A DNA stretch of 64,000 nucleotides from Kalmusia sp. IMI 367209 (taxonomy: Eukaryota > Ascomycota > Dothideomycetes > Pleosporales > Didymosphaeriaceae). A program made the translations under genes and the position numbers. Under the pieces are notes generated by a model. That model made no database searches and was not told where the DNA came from. It was given only the letters and a program-made list of their open reading frames with translations. Location: positions 494,626-558,625 of the forward strand of contig JAPEUQ010000021.1 in NCBI GenBank assembly GCA_027946365.1, read 5' to 3'. Positions 21,186 to 31,161 of this stretch are shown here, piece by piece (within the stretch, counting starts at the first letter, position 1; each line of letters begins with the position of its first letter).

Positions 21186-23431
21186 TTAGAACAGTTTTTG
21201 CGCACCTCGGACATCACTATATCCCTTTCCTTCTATGATTTCGGCTTCTACGATCTCATAGATTGGAATTTCTGCCAGTCTTGCAACAATATGATGTAAA
21301 GTCGGGAGCTTCTTCGAATCCAGCGCATCGAATCTGATCTCCGCTCGCTCCGCCACCAATATTCTTTCTAACCGACGAGGAGCCTTCGTCTCTTGTTCAT
21401 TTGGTAAAAACCCCGAATATTCGACATCTGCTTGCCCCTGATCCTGATTTCCCAGTGTACCAGTCTTGGGGATATACTTGTAGAAGAAGAGACCCTCTTC
21501 CTGCCCCGTACACAGTGTTCGTAGCGTTTCTATACTTGGTGGATGTGGCTCGTGTAGAATATCGGCCGAGGACTTTACTCTGAGTCCGCCAAGAGACAAA
21601 TTGAGGAAGTTGTTACCCATCCATCCAGCCTTCAAGCTCCACGTGTCTACTTCTCTCACCGTGTCGAGCGAAGAGTAAACCTTGGGAAAGCCAAGCTCCT
21701 CTCGCCCACTGACTATGGGATCGGCGAGATTCTCGAATAGTACTGGAAGATATGTTCCAAGGACAGTCTCACCATTTTTCCTTGTATATTTGATGTTGTG
21801 GATGTACAACCCGAAGTGATTGTAACCATGGCCGCCAAGCCACTCCAGGTTGCCCAAAGAGGTCAGAGAGAACGTCGCAAAGCAATTTGTGTCTACCGAG
21901 GCGAATTCGAAAGCCGGGGTAGGCAATAAATTCTGTAACAGTGTTCGCGACGTCCTAAACTTTATGCTAGCAGTACTGAAGGTCGAATTGCTCCAATCTC
22001 TTGCGTTTCCAAGATGGTCCTGCCGGGGTCCAGGTGAAGGACCGAAGCTGATAGGCATTCGTTTGTACGTCGTTGGCTTGTGATTCCATTGCCATTGACG
22101 TAGCTTCTGGCTTGTATGATGCCATTCATCGTGTCCAAAATTATCAGCTGTGTAGCGACTCGTGTTAAGAGGCGGACCATCACCGAAGTCTTTCCCAGCA
22201 AGTCGCGAGTATTCTTGGATCATGGATGCTCGTTCAAACCTGCATTGCTGGTAAAGCTTTAGTCGCTCTGGTACTTCATGCAAAGGCGTGCCGGAGGGAA
22301 GCACGCATGCTAGGGAAGCAGCATCTTCAATGGCCTGGCCAGCCCCTTGACCTTGATCTGTAATCGTTAGAATTGTCCCCTTTACTACGATCTTGGATCT
22401 GACTTACGTGGCGTAAATGGGTGCGCAGCATCGCCGATCAATGCTAGCTGTCCTTCTGTCCAAGTTGGGAGTTGGTGCATATCGAGCAATTCCCAGACTT
22501 TCAACGTATCCTTGTCAGCCATACTCAAGAGTTTGAGAATAGCAGGATGCCAGTCCTTATACACAGCTAACATCTTGTCTAAATTTCCTATGTCTTGCCA
22601 GTCGTTTGCCACTTCGTCTTTGACCTGAGCTTCAGATGTTGGATGAATACAAACGAAATTCAGAATCTCTTGGTTTCGTGTTGGATAGACCACAACACGC
22701 CGATCTTTGCCAAAAAACATATTCAAATGCCCTTCTTTCGCTACGATCGGTTTTGTGAGGGGGTCCTCAAGTGCTCGTGATCGTAGAATAGTAAAGCGGA
22801 ATGCGCTTTTCCCAGATCCAAAAGGTTTGATGCATTGGGAGCCGGATAAAGAATAGCGAGCTTTGGAGTATACCCCATCTGCTCCAATAACGGCATCACC
22901 CATGAGTCGCTCCCCAGACTCTAGATCAACAGTCCCATCAGTACCAACACTAGCAACGCGACTAGAAGTACGAAGGACTGCTGGAGTTCCAAGGCCCTCG
23001 TCCATGGTCGCTCGTTTCTTGAGCTCAGAATGTAGGTCCACTCGATGAGCTAAGAACCATTCATGCTGCCATCTTCTGGCTGACCTCCATACAGGAATCT
23101 CAAACATGAGCTCCATGTTTGGTTTTGATTGAGATAGTATCCTGCACGGAACAGCGCCCAGATCTTCAGGATTGATCCCCATTCTCAAAAGTAGACCAGT
23201 CGCGTTGGGAGCCACATGTACAGCTGCCCCTAGCTCGTTCGCGAACCGTGACTGTTCAAGGAGGGTAACATGGTGGCCGTTTTGGCGAAGAAATATTGCA
23301 GCGCTCAACCCTCCGATTCCAGCTCCGACTATGATGATATTGAGCGGTCGTGCCTCGGCCCGCGCTTCGGTCCGCGCGTCGGTGGTACCATGTCTGATGT
23401 CTTTTGTACCGTTCAATGGTTTGGAAAACAT
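21186..23431 (-). CDS. FAD monooxygenase fused to an acetoacetate-decarboxylase-like domain
   Basis: Exons 23431-22408 and 22357-21186, separated by a 50 nt intron, give 731 aa. Residues about 30-420 are a salicylate-hydroxylase-type flavin monooxygenase: GAGIGGLSAA (FAD Rossmann motif), GADGVYSKAR (DG motif) and GDAAHPFTP followed across the splice by HQGQGAGQAIEDA. Residues about 460-720 resemble the acetoacetate decarboxylase family, with GHGYNHFGLYIHNIKY, SGREELGFPKVYS (Lys near residue 567 matches the Schiff-base Lys region; the neighbouring second Lys of bacterial ADC is Val) and a beta-rich tail. I infer NAD(P)H-dependent hydroxylation of an aromatic acid plus a decarboxylation or related step on the product. 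It is the first gene of the catabolic cluster, downstream of the MFS gene on the same strand. Confidence 0.9.
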
Positions 23432-23775
23432 TTCGTGCGACGTGAATTCGAGCTCTATCCAGGAAAGAAGAGCTAGCTAATTAGACATCTATATTTAAGA
23501 AACTGAATGTGTTTGGGACTTTGGATATTAGCCAAAGGACCCTACTTAGTGCAATACGCAATAGAAACGTCGACTTCGGGATTATCACCCCACATTCCGG
23601 AACGCCCGATTCAAAGCCGTAGCACGCCAATTCGGCTTAAGCATTTGAATAGCACGCAGACTGACCTGCTCCTGCGAAAGGATGAACTAGGATTATATGG
23701 AAAGTAACGACAAAATAGTATTGAAGATGGGTTGGGGCTGATGTACACGAAATCATTGATATCTATTTTTGGCTT
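23432..23775. promoter_or_regulatory. intergenic with palindromic TTCCGGAA
   Basis: Upstream region of the monooxygenase gene. It contains TTCCGGAA at 23595-23602, a palindrome with the CGG core expected for a Zn2Cys6 regulator. The CCGGAA core recurs in other intergenic regions of the cluster. Confidence 0.35.
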
Positions 23776-25546
23776 CTACTGGGATAGCTTTTCCACCCAC
23801 TCCGCTGTCTCAATCCTGAATCTTTTACCCCAAATCCAATAGATAACAGTCAAGGAAGAGAAGACCCCCAACAGCATTCCAAATATACCAAACGGCTCCG
23901 CGAACCCGCGATCATGCGTCCAAGTACCGACGAAGAATGTCCACGCAAAAGCAATTATAGCCCTCGTACAAGTAACTCCCACAAAACAGTCACCAGCTAT
24001 AGCCGGATACGACTCGATGATATAGTTGAATCCAACACTAGGTGCCTGCATTAGCCCAAAGGCTACCATGCTAAACGCGAACTCAAGCCCAACCCATCCC
24101 GTCGGTGAGGGATTCTGTGCAATGACGCCGAACAATATGGTTCCCACGGTAGAGATAAGTAAACTGGGAACAGCAGTTACAATACGAGACTCAGGCTCGC
24201 TAAAGCCATGCAAGTCCTTTTTTTGCTAATCGTTTTGTGGTCCAGTCCGCGACAAGATAGGTGTAAATACAACCGAGTACTGCTCCGACCATCGGCCCGC
24301 AGTTGATGAATCCGCTGTCAGCACCACTCCATAAGTATGGAGGTGACGCAACTATTTGTGAGCCAACTGTGCTGATTGTAACGATGCCACCGACAAGGCC
24401 AGCATACCAAAGCGAGACGAGCCAGACACCCGGAAGACGGAGAGTTGAGTATGGCGCCAAAAACTTACGGCCGATACCGCCGTGATAAGAGAAGAGCTGG
24501 AGGGATCGCAGGAATGTATAGGGACTATAGTTGGATGGGTGGGGTAGAAGATGTTGCTGCTACAGCGATCGATTCTTTCGTCTCAACTTCCGATTTCGCG
24601 GAAAGATCTTCAGTTGTGGAAGGGGTGATGGATCGCTTGTATAGAGTCTCAGTCTGTGCGAGAAAACACACGGTAAAGGCGACAGCAGCCAGAATAACAT
24701 TTGTCCAGTGTAGCCATACAAGGCCGTTGTGAGCAGCGATGTAACCGCCTACGATAGGCCCAACAAATGAGCCCATTGCGAGAAACATGGTATAGAAAGC
24801 CTGTCCCACATTAGCAATGCTCCTGGATTCCACCGGTCATTCTTCTTATCGCATACCATTACTCTTCCACGTTGATGAACGAAGAATATTTCGCCTACGA
24901 CATCAGGTGCGACGGCATCGGCCGGTCCACCGCCCACACCCATAAAGAAGCGAGCAGCAAGAAGACTACTAAAGCTTGTGGCCAGCCCCGCCCACATGGA
25001 CGAGAAGGTCAAGACGATCAAGCTGGCCAGAATGACAGGGCGCCGACCAATGATGTACGACAATGGAACCCAGAATAAGTTCGATGCACGGAGCATGAGA
25101 ATATTGACCTGCAGGCAAATTAGTGAGGAAGCAAAATCTAGCATTGGAATCGCCTTACCGCAATCAATTGCGTCAAGTCCGAAAAGCCTTTAGGAAGAAA
25201 TCCAAAAATAGGCGTTGAGGCATAGATGGGAAGGGCGCTGGCAATAGAAGCACTGGTGAAGTTTGCCACGAAAGGCACAAGACACATGCTAAATAACAAT
25301 GAACATTTCCGCAAGAGGGAAAAATTGAGTGGGTCGGCTGGATCATCGGATGGCTGTGGTACTAGGCGCACTTCATCGTGTACCTGGCTCGAAGCATTTC
25401 GTTCAAGATGCTCTATTACATGATCAATGATAGATCTGACAAGCAAAGACTTTCAGTCTCTTACCAATTAGTGTCACTGTGCCAGGGGGTGTTGCAGTCT
25501 TCACTGCAGCCTGAGAGAGGCTGAGTGCGTATTTGAAGCCCGCCAT
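23776..25546 (-). pseudogene. MFS transporter of the catabolic cluster, two frameshifts
   Basis: Exons 25546-25465, 25412-25159, 25108-24857 and 24800 onward fit in phase. The N-terminus has PPGTVTLI and VPQPSDDPADPLNFSLLRK, the usual start of a large fungal anion:cation-symporter-type MFS group, then 12 hydrophobic segments, the loop-2 motif SYIIGRRP and the loop HQRGRVM before helix 5. It would carry the pathway substrate across the plasma membrane. Two single-base shifts break the last exon: one between STPPI and YSPYTF (about 24528-24545) and one at the seven-A run at 24220-24226, where six A would restore KKDLHGFSEPE. Downstream sequence stays well conserved to the stop at 23776, so sequencing error or very recent decay is likely. 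It lies between the FAH and monooxygenase genes on the same strand. Confidence 0.75.
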
Positions 25547-25752
25547 AATTTTTGCAAGATAAAGGCTGTCAATTGCTTCGTTCGACAGGGAAATATGCGC
25601 ATCAACATACGATGTTGGCATAGCCTGGCTCGAATAAATTTCCCCACAAAAGCATCGGAATGTGGGGGGACTGTGCAGAAGAGCTGAGACACAGGGAAAA
25701 TGCGGGGTTGAGAGTGTCCATTGCTCTGGAAACTTCCGGTTTGCTGAAATGC

Positions 25753-26964
25753 TCAAAACGTCCTAGCAGATTTGATCCAACCCCGGCATTCACCAAAACC
25801 AACGCCAGCTCCCAAATCGCCGGCCACAGCCACGAATTGTACAATGTCGCCGTCTTCTAGATATTTCAATTCTGCTCCGTCACTGAGCTTCGCTGGGTCC
25901 TTCCCATTCATAGTTAGCTCCATCAAACAAGCAAGCTCACTGTCCCTAGACCCAGATACTGTCCCAGAGGCCAAAAGGTCCCCAGTGTTTAACGGACATC
26001 CGCCTACGGCGTTATGCGCCAACATCTGCCTAAATGTCCAATACATATGCGCGAACCCAACCTTACAGACCCTAGTCGTTGTACCATTGCGGACTAATTC
26101 AGCTTCGATGGTGAGATTGTAGGAGGTACTGGAAGGGTCGTTTAGATACTTGACTATCGGCTCCTCATGGACAGGGGCTGGAGTCTCAAACGGCTTCAGT
26201 GCATCTAGTGTGATGACCCAGGGTGACATTGAAGTTGCAAAATTCTTCCCTTTGAATGGCCCGAGCGGATCTTTCATCTCGCAACCTTGTATATCGCGCG
26301 AACTCCAGTCGTTAACGAGAACGAGGCCAAAAATGTGCTCGTCCATCTCTTCTGCGCGCACAACGGCATCTGCTGCCAGCGGACGACCCACAATTGCGCC
26401 GACCTCCAATTCATAATCTAGCGCTTTCGTTGGGCCGAATGTAATTTTGGAGTCCTGGTAGTACTGACCTACGGGCCTTGTTATCGGAGTTCCAGACACG
26501 TAGATAGACGAGCATCGGCCAGCATAGCCCATGGGGAAATTATGGAATGTAGTAGGTAGTTTGGGTATGCCGAACAGTGCTTTCGGCGCGTTGGTGACGT
26601 GCTCGCGGGATACAGAGAAGTCGGTAAAATCGCCGACCTGAACCGGAAGTAGTAAGGTTACATGATGAATGTTTTCGGAGCATGCTTTATGAATTCCGTT
26701 CTTGTACGCTTCTTGGATAGCCGCCCGAGCCTTGGTGTGAACATGTCTTGGAAGAGCGGCGAAATTGTTGAGGGTGCGCTCAGCAAATGTCGTGAAGAGT
26801 TGCTGTGACACTTCGTTGAAAGACTTGTCTTTCGAAAGATCGGCTAAGAAGATAACTTCATCGCCGATTCGCGTTACAGCTTGCGGCAGAGGTCTATTAG
26901 AAGAGCATGCTATACCGTACGGAATGTTGTTGATGCCAAAGTGTGCACTATATGCTTGTGACAT
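25753..26964 (-). CDS. fumarylacetoacetase (FAH)
   Basis: Single exon, 403 aa, near full length for the eukaryotic enzyme (about 420 aa). FAH cleaves the C-C bond of fumarylacetoacetate, giving fumarate and acetoacetate; relatives act on other acyl-pyruvates. All catalytic residues known from the mouse structure are recognisable: metal Asp and catalytic His in DFTDFSVSREHVTN, Glu pair in DYELEVGA, Arg and Gln in NDWSSRDIQGCE, Lys in KGKNFATSMSPWV, plus GTVSGS and GDIVQF. No targeting signal is seen. It is divergent from the cupin gene (248 bp between starts) and 206 bp upstream of the MFS gene on the same strand. Its place in a cluster without homogentisate dioxygenase suggests a dedicated copy serving this pathway rather than housekeeping tyrosine breakdown. 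Confidence 0.95.
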   Translation of the reverse strand: MSQAYSAHFGINNIPYGIACSSNRPLPQAVTRIGDEVIFLADLSKDKSFNEVSQQLFTTFAERTLNNFAALPRHVHTKARAAIQEAYKNGIHKACSENIHHVTLLLPVQVGDFTDFSVSREHVTNAPKALFGIPKLPTTFHNFPMGYAGRCSSIYVSGTPITRPVGQYYQDSKITFGPTKALDYELEVGAIVGRPLAADAVVRAEEMDEHIFGLVLVNDWSSRDIQGCEMKDPLGPFKGKNFATSMSPWVITLDALKPFETPAPVHEEPIVKYLNDPSSTSYNLTIEAELVRNGTTTRVCKVGFAHMYWTFRQMLAHNAVGGCPLNTGDLLASGTVSGSRDSELACLMELTMNGKDPAKLSDGAELKYLEDGDIVQFVAVAGDLGAGVGFGECRGWIKSARTF

Positions 26965-27212
26965 GATGTCTCTCTGGACTTCCTTTTACGCGAGCTTTGG
27001 TATGATGGTTATCCTCTCTGAAAATGTCTGAGAGCTAGCTATCAAGGCATCATATTCAAAGAACGATCGTTCTAGGGTATTGTATCTGCCGGTAGTCACG
27101 TCGGAAACAGCTCTCCACTTCGGGAGGGGTGCCGGAAATTTCGAGACGTAAGACACCTTTATGCGCATCTTTGGGCAACTTGAATTTTGTGCAAACCCAA
27201 CAAGTAACAAGC
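26965..27212. promoter_or_regulatory. shared divergent promoter, FAH / cupin
   Basis: 248 bp separate two divergent start codons. CCGGAA occurs at 27132-27137 in the context GCCGGAAATTTCGAG, similar to CCCGGAATCTCGA in the LigB/regulator promoter. Confidence 0.45.
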
Positions 27213-27782
27213 ATGGCCCAAAGAGTCCTGCCTCCGGCGCGAGAGAGCGATCTGCCAAACATCAACCGCTATATAACGACGCATGATCAATCGACAGGCA
27301 AAGCTGTATTTTCGAACCAATTGCCGGCACAGAACCCGACACAATCTCTCCCCGGCGCGGTCTTCCGCCAAGGCTATGTCACACAAGGCTTTCCGGCCGA
27401 GCTCAACGACGACGCAGATCTAGACACGTACAAATCATTCTTAAAGTCGGCTCCTGGACTAGTACAGCACAACGGCACCGTTTTGCGTATCGTCGACTGT
27501 CACCCCGCCTTTACTTCACCCATGCACCGGACGGTCTCACTAGATTATGGAATTGTGCTGGAAGGGGAGATAGACTTGGTGCTGGACTCTGGTGAGGTAC
27601 GGACAATGAAACGCGGGGATATTGCAGTCCAGAGAGGCACCATGCATGCATGGAGAAACAATCACCCGACACAGTGGGCTCGCCTCGCTTTCATTTTGCA
27701 GCCGTGCGAACCGGTTGTGGTAGACGGGAAGAAGCTGGAGGAAGATTATGGTGACATGGAGGGCGTCAAAAAGTCTGAATAG
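27213..27782 (+). CDS. small single-domain cupin protein
   Basis: 189 aa from ATG 27213 (MAQRVLPPARESDLP); an upstream in-frame ATG at 27129 lies in the divergent promoter and is less likely. The conserved beta-barrel motif 1 reads SPMHRTVSLDYGIVLEGEI, ending in the usual ExG-like turn, and motif 2 reads GDIAVQRGTMHAWRN with its His. The first motif keeps only one clear His, so metal binding is possible but not certain. Cupins of this size include dioxygenases, isomerases and decarboxylating enzymes, and similar ones recur in fungal metabolite clusters. Its position between FAH and CocE/NonD genes indicates a role in the same aromatic pathway. The reaction is unknown; it is too short for a gentisate dioxygenase. 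Confidence 0.85.
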   Translation: MAQRVLPPARESDLPNINRYITTHDQSTGKAVFSNQLPAQNPTQSLPGAVFRQGYVTQGFPAELNDDADLDTYKSFLKSAPGLVQHNGTVLRIVDCHPAFTSPMHRTVSLDYGIVLEGEIDLVLDSGEVRTMKRGDIAVQRGTMHAWRNNHPTQWARLAFILQPCEPVVVDGKKLEEDYGDMEGVKKSE

Positions 27783-28066
27783 ATTGATTTACGCAGGGGA
27801 AAATGAATGTTTTGTAATTATGATCTCCAACACTGCCCGTGGTCTTCTGAAGGTCAATGTGGAGGTGAGTGCTGTGATGACGGCACATGACTGCTTCGGG
27901 CGATCCCCTGTCAGGGCTTCCTCCACATCCCGACCCCATCAATACTGTCTCTCCTGAATTGCATCATTGGATAGTGAGACAAAAAGAAATCACCATAACG
28001 TATATACCCCCGGAGACGTAATTGCATGCTGCAACTTTGTTTGCGAGCACTCATCTAGCGCTGACC

Positions 28067-29912
28067 ATGCCTCTTCAGGTTAAAGATGCCAAAAAGGTGG
28101 ACGCAACATCGTTCCCTTATATTTTCGAAGAAAATGCTGTGGTACAGTTGAAGACCAGCTCGGTGGGCATCATCCGGTGCAACATCTACCGCCCAAAGGC
28201 ACAGAATGGCAAATTCCCCGTTCTCGTTACATATGGACCTTATGGAAAGGACATTCATTATAAGGAGTACGTATACCTACAGCAGCAATCATTTTTCAAG
28301 CTAGTCAATAGCTAATTGGTAAAGTTTCCACGCGAAGTCCTTCGCAGAAGTGAATACGGAGCACCATTCCGCCCATTCCGCGTGGGAGACGCCCGATCCC
28401 GGCTTCTGGACTAAGCACGGTTATGCGGTGGTCCGAGCCGATGAACGTGGCTTAGGTCAGTCGCCCGGCTTCCTCGATACTATGTCGCGCGGCACCAGTG
28501 AAGCCTTTTTTGACGTGGTAGAGTGGGCTGCTGAGCAGTCTTGGTCCTCCGGCAAAGTCGGCCTTCTTGGTATTAGCTATTATGCCGGGTCGCAATGGCG
28601 TGTAGCCGCACGACAGCCCAAAGGATTGGCGGCCATTGTGCCGTGGGAGGGCATGAGCGACTACTATCGTGACCGATGCCGCCATGGAGGCATCTTTTCC
28701 AATAAATTCATCAACTTCTGGTGGAATCGGCAAGTAGTATCCAATCAATATGGCTTACCGGGCCGAGCCGCAAGAAATTGGGGCCCTGACTGCGTGGATG
28801 GCGATCTGTCGGATGACGAGCGCGAGAGAAACAGACAGGACCAGAATATCGATAATACCAAAAATAGATTTCGGGACCAAGAGTATTATTCAAGCAAAGA
28901 GTATGATATGGGCGACATTCAGGCGCCACTGCTCTCGGTCGCCAACTGGGGAGGCATTCTGCTACACCTTCGTGGTAATGTAGAGGGGTATCTGCAGGCG
29001 GGGTCCGAATTTAAATATCTGCGTATCATAACCGGTCGCCACGACTTACCCTTCTACTATACAGAAGAAGTCGAAGTTCAGCGGAGTTTCCTCGACGCAT
29101 TTCTCAAAGGCGAGGACCGGGTGGGATGGACAGTAAAAGGCAGAGTGCCAGCCGTCGACCTTGTTCTGCGAAAGGGCGATGTCGCATTCAACGATGCAGA
29201 GAAAGATAAAGCCTACAAACGCAGAACAGAAAACGAATGGCCGATCGCACGCACACAGTACACCAAATACTACATTACGCCTGATAAACGTCTTACTCAT
29301 GTGCAACCTGGGATTACTAGGCCACACAAGCTTTCATATGAAGCGCTAGGCTCCCTTGAAAACCCTAAGCTTCTACAGTTCACTACTTCAGCTTTTGAAC
29401 AAGAGACTGAAATCACCGGTCACATCGTCGCTCATTTGAACGTGTCCATGTCACCCTACGCCAGCGGCCCCACACCCTGCGATATTGATCTTTTCCTCAC
29501 CCTTCGCTATATTTCTCCATCAGGAACGGAAGTGTTTTACACCGGCACTGCAGGTGACCCCGTACCTCTGACAAAGGGGTGGTTGCGTGTCAGCCTGCGC
29601 AAGATTAACTCCCTACATCCGCGACACCGAGAATGGTTGCCGCACCGCGACTACTTCAGTACTGATGTACAACCTGTTATACCTGGCGATGTATACCCGG
29701 TAAAAGTAGAAATCTGGCCAACAAACGTTGTCGTTGAGAAGGGTGGGCGGCTGGTGTTTGAGGTCAGCAGCGGAGATACACAGGGAAGTGGCATTTTTCT
29801 GCATGACCATCCTGAGGACCGGAGTGAGCATACGTTTGCGGGATTGAACCACGTCAATTTTGGGGAGAAGTATATCAATTGGATCAGCTTGCCGATAATC
29901 CCTGCTCGATAG
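28067..29912 (+). CDS. CocE/NonD-family alpha/beta hydrolase
   Basis: Exons 28067-28266 and 28325-29912 join in phase 2 through a 58 nt GTACGT...AAAG intron with a CTAAT branch site, giving 595 aa. The fold is that of the X-Pro dipeptidyl-peptidase/cocaine-esterase family: catalytic Ser in GLLGISYYAGSQW, then VPWEGMSDYYRD and GGIFSN, His/Asp in RHDLPFYY before SFLDAFLKG, and a C-terminal jelly-roll domain ending near EHTFAGLNHVNFG. These enzymes hydrolyse esters or amides, including esters of phenolic acids. The ATG at 28067 (MPLQVKDAKK) is the first in frame. No signal peptide is seen. In this cluster it probably opens an ester or lactone to release the aromatic acid. It converges on the LigB gene (83 bp between stops). 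Confidence 0.9.
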
Positions 29913-29995
29913 GATGAGAATTAATAACTTAAGCCGATCGCAAAGGAGACAATAGCGAGACTATTTTCTGACAATTGTACGAAGAAGTGCATCTC

Positions 29996-30874
29996 TCAAC
30001 CCTCCAGTGATTTCCATGCCCCAATCGTGAATTGACTGTTACACATGTTGACCAGCTCCCAGTCTTCGGCTCCTAGGACACAATTGTTCTTCTCGTGCCA
30101 ATCGCTCCCGTCTACAACGCCAGCAACGAAGCAAGCTGCCATAAAATGGTCATCCGTACCATGCGCCTCTCTAAATTGAGGATGCTTCATAAGCCTTGTC
30201 ACCGCACTCACTAGCACACCCTTCTTCATACCCGTCCGACAGTTCCTGATGAACACATCCTCGACGCTCTGCCTGAACTCCAGCATAGTCTTCTCGGGAG
30301 GCACTGGCTGCGCGAAGTTGTCCGAGAACCTGAGCATCTGCCACCAATGATTTCGGTACAGATTATGCACTGCACCCCCGGTCCCAATGAGCAGATAATT
30401 CTCTTCTCGCAACTTAGCAACAATGCTGCCCACTTTTGCATGTAAATGTGGATCGAACCGCGCATTCATACTTATGATGGTCGTTGGTGGACACCGATCT
30501 GGGAACATCCTAATAAGAATCAAATAAGTGTCGTGGATCCAATCAAACGTCTCGTTTCCACGCGGATCGAGCCCCGCTTTGTTCAGCATTTCGATTACGC
30601 GGGCGCCTGTCTTGAGGTCTGGGTCCAGCTTATAATCGACGTACTTGGAGGGGTGCACATAGGCAACGGGGGACTTGGCTGGACTAGAGTTCATGGCAAC
30701 GTCGATGCGGTTCGTGCCACGGGCATCCCAGTGAGCACCCATCATGATGACGCCTTTGATGTTATTGGCAAGAGAATCGTCCCCACATTGTTTCCAGTAG
30801 CCCGCTGAAGCGGATTCCTCGCCGAGCATCATTGTTGAGCCATGCGAGAAAAAGTGAACGGGTGGGTTTGCCAT
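29996..30874 (-). CDS. LigB/DODA-type extradiol ring-cleavage dioxygenase
   Basis: Single exon, 292 aa from ATG 30874 (MANPPVHFFSHGS); the frame is open further upstream but has no other ATG. Class III extradiol dioxygenases use one non-haem metal held by His residues to open catechol-type rings with O2. Seen: HFFSHGSTMML (first His), VIMMGAHWDARGTNRIDV (second His), FDWIHDTYLILIRMFPD, ISMNARFDPHLHAKVG, GTGGAVHNLYRN and HGTDDHFMAACFVAG, in the order usual for the LigB/DODA family. All catalytic His are present. It is divergent from the regulator gene (287 bp between starts) and probably controlled with it. It should act on the hydroxylated product of the monooxygenase fusion. Exact substrate unknown. 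Confidence 0.9.
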   Translation of the reverse strand: MANPPVHFFSHGSTMMLGEESASAGYWKQCGDDSLANNIKGVIMMGAHWDARGTNRIDVAMNSSPAKSPVAYVHPSKYVDYKLDPDLKTGARVIEMLNKAGLDPRGNETFDWIHDTYLILIRMFPDRCPPTTIISMNARFDPHLHAKVGSIVAKLREENYLLIGTGGAVHNLYRNHWWQMLRFSDNFAQPVPPEKTMLEFRQSVEDVFIRNCRTGMKKGVLVSAVTRLMKHPQFREAHGTDDHFMAACFVAGVVDGSDWHEKNNCVLGAEDWELVNMCNSQFTIGAWKSLEG

Positions 30875-31161
30875 ATCACGTGACTTAGCTGGCAGACTCG
30901 AAGCTGTGGATAATCGATTGAAAGAATTTTTGGTGTACAAGACTTATATCCTCGAGTTCAAAAAAGGAATCAATGTTGTCAATTGATTTTGATTGAAACT
31001 GCACGCAGGGTTGTAGGGAGGTATTGCTGTGCTTCCCCACATCCCGAACCGAGGCAAGAGCGCATGCCTCATATCTTCTTTTACCCCGGAATCTCGACAA
31101 ATTCTCTCCACCTGCACCCCGACACCGCCCTCTCTTCCGAACTCTTCCACCGTTAGCGGGA
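30875..31161. promoter_or_regulatory. shared divergent promoter, dioxygenase / regulator
   Basis: 287 bp between divergent start codons. CCGGAA lies at 31086-31091 (CCCCGGAATCTCGAC). A regulator divergent from a structural gene with a shared CGG-type site suggests autoregulation; this is inference. Confidence 0.45.

Noticed and set aside
26986..27265. Frames on the minus strand upstream of FAH
   Set aside because: They lie in the divergent promoter and overlap the cupin start; no motif.
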